NCBI RefSeq assembly: GCF_021390325.1
Contig: NZ_JAJUWU010000014.1
Span: forward strand, 124,001-188,000
Source of the DNA: Jiella avicenniae
GTDB taxonomy: Bacteria > Pseudomonadota > Alphaproteobacteria > Rhizobiales > Rhizobiaceae
DNA length: 64,000 nt
Reading direction: 5' to 3'
Each line of letters begins with the position of its first letter. Positions within the stretch are counted from its first letter, which is position 1. The position numbers were made by a program, and so were the translations under genes. Positions 30,797-39,205 of this stretch are shown piece after piece. The notes beneath the pieces were generated by a model. It saw nothing but the letters and a program-made list of their open reading frames with translations. It searched no databases and was not told the origin of the DNA.

Positions 30797-31135
30797 TCAA
30801 CCGCTTTGCGCCGCACGCGCGATCGCTTCCCCCACCCATTCGTTGAGACTTTTTTGTTCGGCCTTTGCTGCGGTCACGGCTGCAGCGTGAAGCGTGGCCT
30901 CGATGCGCACATTGAACTTGCCGGAGAAGTTGCGGAACGGCTCGATGCCGTTTTCGGCGCAGGTCTCCAGATAGGCCCGGAGCGACGTCCGCCCCTCCTT
31001 CTCGAGGCCCTCCACGCTCGTCGCGTAAAAATCGGCCCCGCCGCTCAGACTGACGAATTCACCCCGAAACATGCCGATTTCGGGATCGAACGTCACGACC
31101 GCCTTCTGCCCTTCGATTTCCATCACATTGTTCAT
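30797..31135 (-). CDS. hicB: HicB-family antitoxin
   Basis: 112 residues. N-terminal HicB fold (KAVVTFDPEIGMFRGEF, then DFYATSVEGLEKEGRTSL) and a C-terminal HicB/ribbon-helix-helix region (FSGKFNVRIEATLHAAAV, KSLNEWVGEAI) expected to bind DNA. It would neutralise HicA and repress the operon. I chose the ATG at 31135, which overlaps the hicA stop codon (ATGA). The stop is 3 bp before xdhC. Confidence 0.9.
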   Translation of the reverse strand: MNNVMEIEGQKAVVTFDPEIGMFRGEFVSLSGGADFYATSVEGLEKEGRTSLRAYLETCAENGIEPFRNFSGKFNVRIEATLHAAAVTAAKAEQKSLNEWVGEAIARAAQSG

Positions 31136-31389
31136 GATGGTCTTACTCCGTTGGATTCGAGCCATCTTCGGATACTCGTGACGGCGCCTTTGTCCGTCTC
31201 CGGGCTCGGATGAGGTCGATGAAAGACCCGGACCTCACCGAACAGGACGATACAAACCCGCGAGCCCGCCCGCTCTTCCACATGCGCACCGAGTTCGACG
31301 AACAATGCTTCGATGGCGTCCCAACGGATGGTACCGCTCACCGGTCGGGCGAATATTGCGTCAAGGGTGCGTTGGTGCCGGCGCCTCAT
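31132..31389 (-). CDS. hicA: HicA-family mRNA interferase toxin
   Basis: 85 residues, full length for HicA, a small double-stranded-RNA-binding-fold ribonuclease that cuts mRNA. The start (RRHQRTLDAIFARPVSG) and the end (FHRPHPSPETDKGAVTSIRRWLE, with the conserved His and Pro) match the family well. The start codon directly abuts a palindrome likely to be the HicB operator. Toxin before antitoxin is the usual HicAB order. The pair sits between xdhB and xdhC. Confidence 0.92.
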   Translation of the reverse strand: MRRRHQRTLDAIFARPVSGTIRWDAIEALFVELGAHVEERAGSRVCIVLFGEVRVFHRPHPSPETDKGAVTSIRRWLESNGVRPS

Positions 31390-31420
31390 GTATCATGGTA
31401 CCACGATATAGTACCGATAC
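31390..31420 (-). promoter_or_regulatory. Palindromic operator ahead of hicAB
   Basis: Inverted repeat with arms GTATC-GGTAC and GTACC-AT-GATAC around a central TATATCGTG, immediately upstream of the hicA start codon. Position and symmetry suit autoregulation by HicB. It also holds A/T-rich TATATC, which could be part of a -10 element. Confidence 0.6.
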
Positions 31421-31470
31421 AACCGACGTCATAGATCGGCCGTCGTTCGTGATGGGCTAAAAGAACCTCC

Positions 31471-33888
31471 TCAAAGCCCACCCCGAACCGCTTCCACCGC
31501 CCACAGCACCCGTTCCGGCGTCGCCGGCGCGTCGAGCCGGGGAAACGTCTTTCCGTCGCCCGCAGCAATCACCGCGTCGGTCAGCGCCGAGAAGACCGAG
31601 ATCGCCAGCATGAAGGGCGGCTCGCCGACGGCCTTGGAGCGATAGACGGTCTCGGAGCGGTTCTCGCCCTTCTCCCAGATGGCGATCCTGAGATCGTCCG
31701 GCCGGTCGTTGGCGGTCGGAATCTTGTAGGTGGAGGGCGCGTGGGTCATCAGCCGGCCCTTGTCGTTCCACCAGAGTTCCTCGCTCGTCAGCCAGCCCAT
31801 GCCCTGGATGAAGCCGCCCTCGATCTGGCCCATGTCGATCGCCGGATTGAGCGACTTGCCGACGTCGTGGAGGATGTCGGCGCGCAGGAGCCTGTATTCC
31901 CCCGTCAGCGTGTCGATCACCACTTCGGAACAGGCGGCGCCATAGGCGAAATAGTAGAACGGCCGGCCGCTGGCGGCCTCCCGGTCGTAGTCGATCTCGG
32001 GCGTCGCGTAGAAGCCCGTCGAAGACAGCGAGATCCGCGCCAGATAGGCCTCGCCGACGAGATCCGAAAAGCGCTTCTCGACGTTGCCGATCAGCACCCG
32101 GTTCGGCAGGAACACCACCTGGTCGCGCGGCACGTGATAGCGCTCCGCGGCGAAGGCGATCAGCCGGTCCTTGATCGTGCGGGCGGCATTGAGCGCCGCC
32201 ATGCCGTTGAGGTCGGAGCCGGAGGAGGCCGCCGTCGCCGAGGTGTTGGGCACCTTGGCGGTGGTCGTCGCGGTGATCTTCACCTTGTCGAGGTCGAGCT
32301 GGAATTCCTCGGCGACGACCTGCGCCACCTTGACGAAGAGCCCCTGCCCCATCTCGGTGCCGCCGTGATTGAGATGCACCGAACCGTCCTTGTAGACATG
32401 GACGAGGGCGCCGGCCTGGTTGAGATGGGTGGTGGTGAAGGAAATGCCGAACTTCACCGGCGTCAGGGCGAGGCCCTTTTTCAAGACCGGGTTCCTGGCA
32501 TTGAACGCTTTCACGGCCTCCCGGCGACGCCGGTAGTCGGAAGAGGCTTCCAGCTCCTCGACGATCTCGGCGACGACGCAGTCGGTGACGGGCATGTGGT
32601 AGGGCGTCACCGCCGGCTCGTCGCCGACCGCCGGATAGAAGTTGCGCTTCCGGACGTCGAGGGGGTCGAGCCCGGTGAGAAACGCGATCTCGTCCATCGC
32701 CCGCTCGATGCCGACCATGCCCTGCGGGCCGCCGAAACCACGAAACGCGGTGTTGGAAACCGTGTGGGTCTTCAGCCGGCGCGAATGGATGCGCGCGGCC
32801 TTGAGATCGTAGGCGTTGTCGGCGTGAAACATCGCCCGATCGGCAATGGCGGCGGAAAGGTCCCGCGAATAGCCGCAACGCACGACCTGTTCCATGTCGG
32901 CAGCGAGGATCGTGCCGTCTTCGGCAAAACCGAGGTCGTAGTCGATCCGCAGCTCGTGGCGCTTGCCGGTCATCTCCATGTCGTCGTCGCGGTCGAGCCG
33001 GCATTTCGCCGGCCGCCCGGTCTTGACCGCCACGAGCGCGGCGACGGCGGCGAACAGCGCCGGCTGGCTCTCCTTGCCGCCGAAGCCGCCGCCCATGCGC
33101 CTGAGCTCGACCGTCACCGCATGGTCCGGCACGCCGAGCATCTTGGCGACGTTGTGCTGGACCTCGGACGGATGCTGGGTGGAGGAGCGCACGAAAACGT
33201 CGCCGTCCTCCATCGGCACCGCCGTGGCGATCTGGCCTTCGAGGTAGAAATGGTCCTGTCCGCCGATCTCGATCCGGCCCTTCGCCCGCATCGGCGCCGC
33301 ATCCAGTGCCGACGCAGGATCCCCCCGCCGCATCTCGTAAGCCGGCAAAAGATCTGCGCCGGCTGCGTCGGATTGCGCGATGGCCTGGTCGATCGAGATC
33401 GCCGCCGGCAGATCCTCGTATTCGGCCTCGGCAAGCTTCGCCGCCGCCCGTGCCTGCGCCTCGGTCTCGGCCGCGACGGCAAAGAGCGGCTGGCCGACAT
33501 ATTGGACGACCGCGCCGTCTCCCGCCATCGGGGGGAAGATCGGATCGTCGCCGAAGACCGGCGAATAGTCGTTCTGGCCGGGAATGTCTTCGGCCGTCAG
33601 CACGGCGACGACGCCGGGCGCGGCGCGCACGGCCGAAACGTCGAGCCGGGTGATGCGCGCATGGGCCCGGGGCGACATGGCGATGAACACCTGCAGCGTG
33701 CCCGGCAGTTCCGGCTCGTCGTCGGCATAACGGGCCGCGCCCGTCACGTGCTTCAGGCCGCTGTCGTGGGCGGTGGGCGTCGCAACGCCGCCCCTGATCC
33801 GCGCCTCATGGGTCGGCGGGCGCTCGTTCAGGGCTGCCATGCCCGGCTCGCCGGCGCCGGAACGGTCCTGGATGCGGGTCTCGTCCAT
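31471..33888 (-). CDS. xdhB: Xanthine dehydrogenase molybdopterin-binding subunit
   Basis: 805 residues. Large subunit that oxidises hypoxanthine and xanthine at the molybdenum centre. It contains GGFGGKES, FRGFGGPQG, GTEMGQG and, near the C-terminus, VGEPP with the catalytic Glu at about residue 756. The ATG at 33888 overlaps the xdhA stop (TGATG). About 80 bp separate its stop from hicA, the only break in the xdh run. Confidence 0.96.
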   Translation of the reverse strand: MDETRIQDRSGAGEPGMAALNERPPTHEARIRGGVATPTAHDSGLKHVTGAARYADDEPELPGTLQVFIAMSPRAHARITRLDVSAVRAAPGVVAVLTAEDIPGQNDYSPVFGDDPIFPPMAGDGAVVQYVGQPLFAVAAETEAQARAAAKLAEAEYEDLPAAISIDQAIAQSDAAGADLLPAYEMRRGDPASALDAAPMRAKGRIEIGGQDHFYLEGQIATAVPMEDGDVFVRSSTQHPSEVQHNVAKMLGVPDHAVTVELRRMGGGFGGKESQPALFAAVAALVAVKTGRPAKCRLDRDDDMEMTGKRHELRIDYDLGFAEDGTILAADMEQVVRCGYSRDLSAAIADRAMFHADNAYDLKAARIHSRRLKTHTVSNTAFRGFGGPQGMVGIERAMDEIAFLTGLDPLDVRKRNFYPAVGDEPAVTPYHMPVTDCVVAEIVEELEASSDYRRRREAVKAFNARNPVLKKGLALTPVKFGISFTTTHLNQAGALVHVYKDGSVHLNHGGTEMGQGLFVKVAQVVAEEFQLDLDKVKITATTTAKVPNTSATAASSGSDLNGMAALNAARTIKDRLIAFAAERYHVPRDQVVFLPNRVLIGNVEKRFSDLVGEAYLARISLSSTGFYATPEIDYDREAASGRPFYYFAYGAACSEVVIDTLTGEYRLLRADILHDVGKSLNPAIDMGQIEGGFIQGMGWLTSEELWWNDKGRLMTHAPSTYKIPTANDRPDDLRIAIWEKGENRSETVYRSKAVGEPPFMLAISVFSALTDAVIAAGDGKTFPRLDAPATPERVLWAVEAVRGGL

Positions 33889-35402
33889 CACGCCGCCCCG
33901 CCGATCGTCTCGAGATCGAGCGCATCCGGACCGATGACGGCGATGCGCCCGGAAACCGCACCGGCCTGTTCGAGCTGGAACCGCTTCAACAGGTTCTGCG
34001 CCGTCCTCAGCCGGTAGCCGCTCGTCGCCCGCATGTCGGTGAGCGGCGAAAAATCCTGCGCCATCGCGGCCATGGCCTCCGCCACCGCCGCCGCGTCGAA
34101 GGGCCGGCCGAGGAGCGCCGCCTCCGCCGCCTTCGCCCGCTTCGGCGTGCCGGCCATGCCGCCGAAGGCGAGCCGCGCCTCGCTGACGAGGTCGCCGTCG
34201 AAGGTCAGGCAAAAGGCCGCCATCACCGCCGAGATGTCGCTGTCGAAGCGTTTCGAGATCTTGTGGGCGAAGAAACGCTGGTTCTCGGCGAGGCGCGGCA
34301 CCTCCAGAGCGGCGACGAACTCGCCCTTGGCCCGGTCCTGCTTGCCGTAGTCGATGAAGAAACCCTCCAGCGGCAGGAGGCGCAGGTCGTCGCCCTTCCG
34401 CAGGAACAGTCGCGCGCCGAGCGCGATCAGGCAGGGCGGCAGGTCGCCGATCGGCGAGCCGTTGGCGATGTTGCCGCCGACCGTCCCGGCATTGCGGATC
34501 TGGTAGCCGGCAAAGCGGCGCAGCATTTCGGAGAGGTCCGGATGGACGGAGCCGAGCACGTCCCGCGCCGCGCGGTGGGTGACGGATGCGCCGATATAGA
34601 TCTTGTCCTGCCGCTCCTCGATCATCATCAGGTCGCGGACCTTCGAGACGTCGATCAGGAGCGGCAGGTCGCGATACTGCTTCGTGACCCACAGCCCGAC
34701 GTCGGTGGCGCCGGCGACGAGGATCGCCTCGGGATGGGCGGCATAGGTGTCGGCGAGATCGTCGACGTCGGTCGGCGCGAACCAGCGATGCCCGCCGAAC
34801 TCATAGGCGAAGACCCCCTCGCCTTCTATTTCGGCAAGGCGCATGGACAGCGCGGCATCGGCCGCCCCCGTGTCCGGCACGGGCTCGCCGGCGAGCTCCA
34901 GCCCCGCTTCGACGATCGGGCCGTAGCCGGTGCAGCGGCAGAGGTTTCCGGAGATCACGTCCTTGACCGACTGGCGATCGGTGAGCGCGCCGGTCAGCCA
35001 GGCGGAATGGAGCTGCATGACGAAACCCGGCGTGCAGAAGCCGCACTGGCTGGCGTGGTTTTCGACCATCGCCACCTGCAGCGGCGTCGGCCCGTCGCGG
35101 CCGAGATGCTCGATGGTCTCGACCGAGCGGCCGTTCATGGCCGGGAGAAACTGGATGCAGGCATTGACGGAGCGGCGCGACAGGCCCGCCTCGCCGTCCG
35201 GCTCGGCCAGAAGCACGGTGCAGGCGCCGCAATCGCCCTCGGCGCAGCCTTCCTTGGTGCCGGTCAGGCGCTCCGTCTGCCGCAGGTAGTCGAGGAGGGT
35301 CGTGGTCGGCGACACGCCGGACACCTCCCGCGTCTCGCCGTTGAGAACGAAGCGGATCGGTCGGCTCGCCGGGGTCGCCGCCGGTGTCGTCGCCTGCGTC
35401 AT
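33888..35402 (-). CDS. xdhA: Xanthine dehydrogenase small subunit (2Fe-2S, FAD)
   Basis: 504 residues. The N-terminal 2Fe-2S ferredoxin domain has C53, C58, C61 and C82; the second helical cluster domain has C120/C123 and C155/C157 (CGFC, CRC); the FAD domain follows (ILVAGATDVGLW, AGTVGGNIANGSPIGD) and a CO-dehydrogenase flavoprotein C-terminal domain. It relays electrons from the XdhB molybdenum site to NAD. The ATG shares a base with the uraH stop (TGATG), so uraH-xdhA-xdhB are translationally coupled. Confidence 0.96.
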   Translation of the reverse strand: MTQATTPAATPASRPIRFVLNGETREVSGVSPTTTLLDYLRQTERLTGTKEGCAEGDCGACTVLLAEPDGEAGLSRRSVNACIQFLPAMNGRSVETIEHLGRDGPTPLQVAMVENHASQCGFCTPGFVMQLHSAWLTGALTDRQSVKDVISGNLCRCTGYGPIVEAGLELAGEPVPDTGAADAALSMRLAEIEGEGVFAYEFGGHRWFAPTDVDDLADTYAAHPEAILVAGATDVGLWVTKQYRDLPLLIDVSKVRDLMMIEERQDKIYIGASVTHRAARDVLGSVHPDLSEMLRRFAGYQIRNAGTVGGNIANGSPIGDLPPCLIALGARLFLRKGDDLRLLPLEGFFIDYGKQDRAKGEFVAALEVPRLAENQRFFAHKISKRFDSDISAVMAAFCLTFDGDLVSEARLAFGGMAGTPKRAKAAEAALLGRPFDAAAVAEAMAAMAQDFSPLTDMRATSGYRLRTAQNLLKRFQLEQAGAVSGRIAVIGPDALDLETIGGAA

Positions 35403-35761
35403 CAGCTGCCCCTGTAGGTCGAATAGGCGTAAGGGGAAACGAGCAGCGGCACGTGATAATGCGCCCTCTCGGAAATGCCGAAGCGGATCGGCACGACGTC
35501 GAGAAACGCCGGCTCCGGCAGATCGACTCCGAGGCTGCGGAAATAGTCGGCGACGAAGAAGGTCAGCGCATAGTCTCCGGCCTGCATCTCGTCACCCGCC
35601 AGCAGCGGCGTATCGACCCGCCCGTCGGCGTTGGTGGTCACCGCCTTCAGCGGCTGCATCCCGCCATCGGCCATGCGCGCGAGCTCGATCCGGATGCCGG
35701 CGGCGGGCCGGCCATGCATCGTATCGAGGACATGTGTCGTGAGCCGCGCCGCATCCGGCAT
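35402..35761 (-). CDS. uraH: 5-Hydroxyisourate hydrolase
   Basis: 119 residues, transthyretin-like. It hydrolyses 5-hydroxyisourate, the product of PuuD, to OHCU. Conserved His is in TTHVLDT (H10), and the C-terminal signature YSTYRGS is intact. First gene of the uraH-xdhA-xdhB operon, with AAAGGTG just before the ATG and a strong palindrome 18 bp upstream. The OHCU decarboxylase expected next in the pathway is not in the window. Confidence 0.95.
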   Translation of the reverse strand: MPDAARLTTHVLDTMHGRPAAGIRIELARMADGGMQPLKAVTTNADGRVDTPLLAGDEMQAGDYALTFFVADYFRSLGVDLPEPAFLDVVPIRFGISERAHYHVPLLVSPYAYSTYRGS

Positions 35762-35779
35762 GAAGGCACCTTTGGAAAT

Positions 35780-35795
35780 TTGACCATACGGTCAA
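35780..35795 (-). promoter_or_regulatory. RutR-like TetR operator ahead of uraH
   Basis: TTGACCATACGGTCAA, a near-perfect palindrome with six-base arms TTGACC/GGTCAA. It differs at one base from the E. coli RutR consensus TTGACCAnnTGGTCAA. RutR is a TetR-family regulator of pyrimidine and purine use, so this is a plausible control point for the uraH-xdhAB operon. No regulator gene is nearby. Confidence 0.65.
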
Positions 35796-35985
35796 GCAAT
35801 GTGCACTGCGATGCGAGCCGTGTGCAAGAAAAGACTGGATCTTGCCCTCCGGACCCCACCGGCAGTATCCGGCCAATCCCCATCATCATGTGACGGAGCA
35901 ACGACGGCGCGACGGACTCGTCTCGCGATCCCGGCCGTCCCGATTGCGCCTCGACGGCTGGACCGCAGAGAGGCTCGCCGCGATG

Positions 35986-36489
35986 TCAGTCCTGTTGCGG
36001 ATCGCCCGGTGCCGGCGGATCGACGACATCCCGAAAACTGGCGATTGCAGCCGGAAGCGTCGTGGCAAGGCGGCGGGCCGCTTCGATCGAGGGACCGGCC
36101 AGGGCAGGTTCGAAATTGTCGTAGTCGTGGGTTGCTCTGTGTCTGAACCGGCGCGACTCGTCGACATCCCTGGCGACGTCGGCCGGCAGGATCGCCGGAC
36201 GGACCCGACCCGGGATGGTCACCGGGCGTGCGACTCGTTTGACGAGATCGCGGTGCGACTGTTCGCCACCCGGCGCCTCCTCACCGAGGATTTCAAGAAT
36301 GCGTTTGAAGGCCGCTTCCAGGGACGTGTGAGCCGACTGCATCGAATGCATCAGCGCCATCTTGGCCCGATATCCATCCAGCGTCTCTTCCTCGAAGCCG
36401 CCCCGGTCGAAGAGCGCGGCCGCCTTGCCGTAATGGCCGCAGGCCGCCGAGATGTCGTCGTCGACCTCGATCCAGCGCGTATCGGTCAT
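35986..36489 (-). CDS. hepT: HepT-like HEPN toxin
   Basis: 167 residues, helical. Contains the RX4HXY active motif (R116, H121, Y123 in RHRATHDY) of HEPN ribonucleases of HEPN-MNT pairs, in which the Tyr is the residue AMPylated by the antitoxin. Start at 36489 overlaps the mntA stop (ATGA), so it is second in the operon. The N-terminal 60 residues are a helical bundle; the C-terminus is proline-rich. In related systems the toxin cleaves RNA, sometimes tRNA. Confidence 0.82.
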   Translation of the reverse strand: MTDTRWIEVDDDISAACGHYGKAAALFDRGGFEEETLDGYRAKMALMHSMQSAHTSLEAAFKRILEILGEEAPGGEQSHRDLVKRVARPVTIPGRVRPAILPADVARDVDESRRFRHRATHDYDNFEPALAGPSIEAARRLATTLPAAIASFRDVVDPPAPGDPQQD

Positions 36490-36815
36490 GGAACGACCAG
36501 ACCCTCCGCCCGAACCCGTTCGAGGAAGGGGGCCGTCATCGTGCGGGCGTCGTGAATGTCGGCCGGAATGCGATGGAAGGCGCAGGTTTCCTCGACGAAA
36601 TTCCAGGCCTTTGCGGTCCGCTCGACCGGAAATTCCACGAGAATGTCGAGATCGCTGTCGAAGCGCATGGTCTTCCTGACATAGGAGCCGAAGACCGTGA
36701 ACGTTCCCTCTCCGGCTCTCGCGAAGGCCGCGAGAGCTTCGACGACGGCATCGGCCGCACGCCGGCGGCGCGCCGCTTCGTTCGCCTTTCGCTCGGTGAG
36801 GGTCGTGACCTGCAT
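36486..36815 (-). CDS. mntA: MntA-like nucleotidyltransferase antitoxin
   Basis: About 109 residues. Minimal nucleotidyltransferase with the complete GSX10DXD motif (G43, S44, D55, D57 in GSYVRKTM...SDLDILV), the active site that AMPylates HepT. The frame continues to an ATG at 36872; I prefer 36815 because the extra residues are not needed for the fold, but no ribosome site is clear for either. Four-base overlap with hepT shows an operon. Confidence 0.82.
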   Translation of the reverse strand: MQVTTLTERKANEAARRRRAADAVVEALAAFARAGEGTFTVFGSYVRKTMRFDSDLDILVEFPVERTAKAWNFVEETCAFHRIPADIHDARTMTAPFLERVRAEGLVVP

Positions 36816-36924
36816 GGCGATGAACCATTGTATCGATGCGATGGATTTGGCGCCCTTGGCGATTTTCCGCAAGTCGCAGCCTCACTTGCTCGACGGGCGA
36901 GACCTATTTCCGCCTCCCTCGCCG

Positions 36925-37788
36925 TTATTCCTGCCGCCGCGGCCGGATCAGACCTTCCTGCGCGACCGAGGCGATCAGCGTGCCGTCGAGGGCGTAGAGC
37001 GAGCCGCGGGTGAGGCCCCGGCCGCCGGAGGAGGACGGCGAATCCTGGGTGTAGAGCATCCAGTCGCAGACCCGCGCCGGGCGATGGAACCACATGGCAT
37101 GGTCGAGGCTCGCCGCCTGCACCCGCTCGTCGAAGACCGACAGGCCATGGGCGAAGAGCGCCGTGTCGAGCAGCGTCATGTCGGAGAGATAGGCGAGGAC
37201 GACGGCGTTCGTCACCGGGTCGTCGCCGATTTCGCCGCGGCAGCGAACCCAGATGTGCTGGTAGGGATCGAGCTTCTTGCCGGAAATGTAGTGGTCGAGC
37301 ACCACGGGGCGGAACTCGATCGCCCGCGGCCGCTTCCAGTAGCGCTGCACGGCGCCGGGCGCGTTCTTCAGGATTTCTTCCAAGGCCTCGCCATGGGGCA
37401 GTTCGTCGGGCCTCGGGATGTCCGGCATGGTGATCTGGTGTTCGAAGCCCGCCTCGTCTCTCTGGAACGAGGCCGACAGCGAGAAGATCGCCGCGCCGTG
37501 CTGCATCGCGACCACCCGGCGCGTGGTGAAGGAGCCGCCGTCGCGGATCCGGTCGACGGTGTAGACGATCGGCACCTTGGGATCGCCGGGCCGCATGAAA
37601 TAGGCGTGCAGCGAATGGCAGACCCGCTCGCTCGGTACCGTGCGGATCGCCGCGGACAGGGCCTGGGCGATGACCTGGCCGCCGAACACCCGCTGCCATC
37701 CGTAATCCGGGCTGGTGCCGCGAAACAGATCCTCCTCGAGTTTTTCGAGGTCGAGAACGGCCAGAAGCTGTTCAACCGGGTCGCTCAT
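36925..37788 (-). CDS. tesB: Acyl-CoA thioesterase II
   Basis: 287 residues, double hot-dog fold, cytoplasmic; hydrolyses fatty acyl-CoA to free acid and CoA. Family motifs VFGGQVIAQAL, HSLHAYFMRPGD, GGSFTTRRVVA and the catalytic Asp of SLDHAMWFHRP are present. I use the ATG at 37788 (MSDPVEQLL); upstream sequence in frame is not conserved-looking. Divergent from the FAD monooxygenase at 37871. Confidence 0.93.
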   Translation of the reverse strand: MSDPVEQLLAVLDLEKLEEDLFRGTSPDYGWQRVFGGQVIAQALSAAIRTVPSERVCHSLHAYFMRPGDPKVPIVYTVDRIRDGGSFTTRRVVAMQHGAAIFSLSASFQRDEAGFEHQITMPDIPRPDELPHGEALEEILKNAPGAVQRYWKRPRAIEFRPVVLDHYISGKKLDPYQHIWVRCRGEIGDDPVTNAVVLAYLSDMTLLDTALFAHGLSVFDERVQAASLDHAMWFHRPARVCDWMLYTQDSPSSSGGRGLTRGSLYALDGTLIASVAQEGLIRPRRQE

Positions 37789-37870
37789 CCATAGATACTC
37801 CGCACGTTGCGCCGTTTTCCGTACAGCCTGGCTGGCCGGAGCGCAAAGACCTCTGCCGGAGTTTGAGACG

Positions 37871-39118
37871 ATGAGCGACACCTCCCTTCCGACCCCCGCC
37901 GAGATGGTCGACGTCCTCGTCGCCGGCGCCGGCTATGTCGGCCTGACCACGGCCGTCGCGATCAAGCAGGCGGCGCCGCATCTTTCCGTCACCATCGTCG
38001 ACGCCGCGCCAGAGGGCGTCTGGGAGAGAGACGGCCGCGCCTCGGCAATCGCCGCTGCCGCCGTCCGCATGCTCGGCCAGTTGCGGATCTGGCCTGAGAT
38101 CGAAGACGAGGCCCAGCCGATCACCGAGATGATCGTCACCGATTCCAAAACCGGGGACGCCGTCCGGCCGGTCTTCCTCACCTTCGGCGGCGAAGCGCGG
38201 CCGGGCGAACCCTTCGCCCACATGATGCCGAACGTCGCCCTCAACGGGGCGCTCCGCCGGCGCGCCGGCGAACTCGGCATCGCCATTCGCCAGGGCGTGG
38301 CGGTCCGGGGCCTTTCCGACGCGATCGGCCATGTCGAGGTCCGGCTGTCGGACGGCGAGACGCTGGGCGCCCGGCTGCTCGTCGCCTGCGACGGCGTCAA
38401 GTCGGCGATCCGCGACATGGCTGGCATCCGCACCCTGCATTGGGACTACGGCCAGTCCGGCATCGTCGCGACCGTCGCCCACGAGCGCCCGCACGAAGGC
38501 CGGGCCGAGGAGCATTTCCTGCCCTCCGGCCCCTTCGCCATCCTGCCCTTGAAGGGCAATCGCTCCTCGCTGGTCTGGACCGAGCCGACCCGCGAGGCCG
38601 AGCGGCTCGTCGCCTCCGACGACATGGTCTTCGAACTCGAGCTCGAACAGCGTTTCGGCCACAAGCTCGGCGCCCTCACCGTCGAAGGGCCGAAGAAGGC
38701 CTTTCCGCTCGGCCTGACGCTGGCGCGGGACTTCGTGCGGCCGCGCATCGCGCTCGCCGGCGATGCCGCCCACGGCATCCACCCGATCGCCGGCCAGGGC
38801 CTCAATCTCGGCTTCAAGGACGCCGCGGCACTCGCCGAAACCGTCGTCGACGCCGAACGCCGCGGCCTCGACATCGGCGCCCTCGACGTGCTCGAGGGCT
38901 ACCAGCGTTGGCGCCGCTTCGACACGCTGCAGATGGGCGTCACCACCGACGTGCTCAACCGCCTGTTCTCCAACGACATCGGCGTTCTGCGCATGGCCCG
39001 CTCCTTCGGCCTGTCGCTGGTCGACCGCGCCCCGGCGCTGAAGGACTTCTTCATCGGCCAGGCGGCGGGGCTGACCAAGGGCCCGTCACCGCGGTTGCTG
39101 AGGGGCGAGGCGATCTGA
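37871..39118 (+). CDS. UbiH/UbiF-family FAD-dependent monooxygenase
   Basis: 415 residues. FAD-binding GAGYVGLTTA near residue 18, the middle DG motif CDGVKSAIR, and the C-terminal GDAAHGIHPIAGQGLNLGFKDA are the three signatures of ubiquinone hydroxylases. It probably adds a ring hydroxyl in ubiquinone synthesis, but which position cannot be told from sequence. The divergent tesB starts 82 bp away. Confidence 0.88.
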   Translation: MSDTSLPTPAEMVDVLVAGAGYVGLTTAVAIKQAAPHLSVTIVDAAPEGVWERDGRASAIAAAAVRMLGQLRIWPEIEDEAQPITEMIVTDSKTGDAVRPVFLTFGGEARPGEPFAHMMPNVALNGALRRRAGELGIAIRQGVAVRGLSDAIGHVEVRLSDGETLGARLLVACDGVKSAIRDMAGIRTLHWDYGQSGIVATVAHERPHEGRAEEHFLPSGPFAILPLKGNRSSLVWTEPTREAERLVASDDMVFELELEQRFGHKLGALTVEGPKKAFPLGLTLARDFVRPRIALAGDAAHGIHPIAGQGLNLGFKDAAALAETVVDAERRGLDIGALDVLEGYQRWRRFDTLQMGVTTDVLNRLFSNDIGVLRMARSFGLSLVDRAPALKDFFIGQAAGLTKGPSPRLLRGEAI

Positions 39119-39205
39119 AAACTGCCATGGCAGATCAAGACGGCCCGGAACATCGACGCCGTCATGGTCCGCTGGCGAAAAGCCCGCGGACCGAAGGTGC
39201 ATCCA

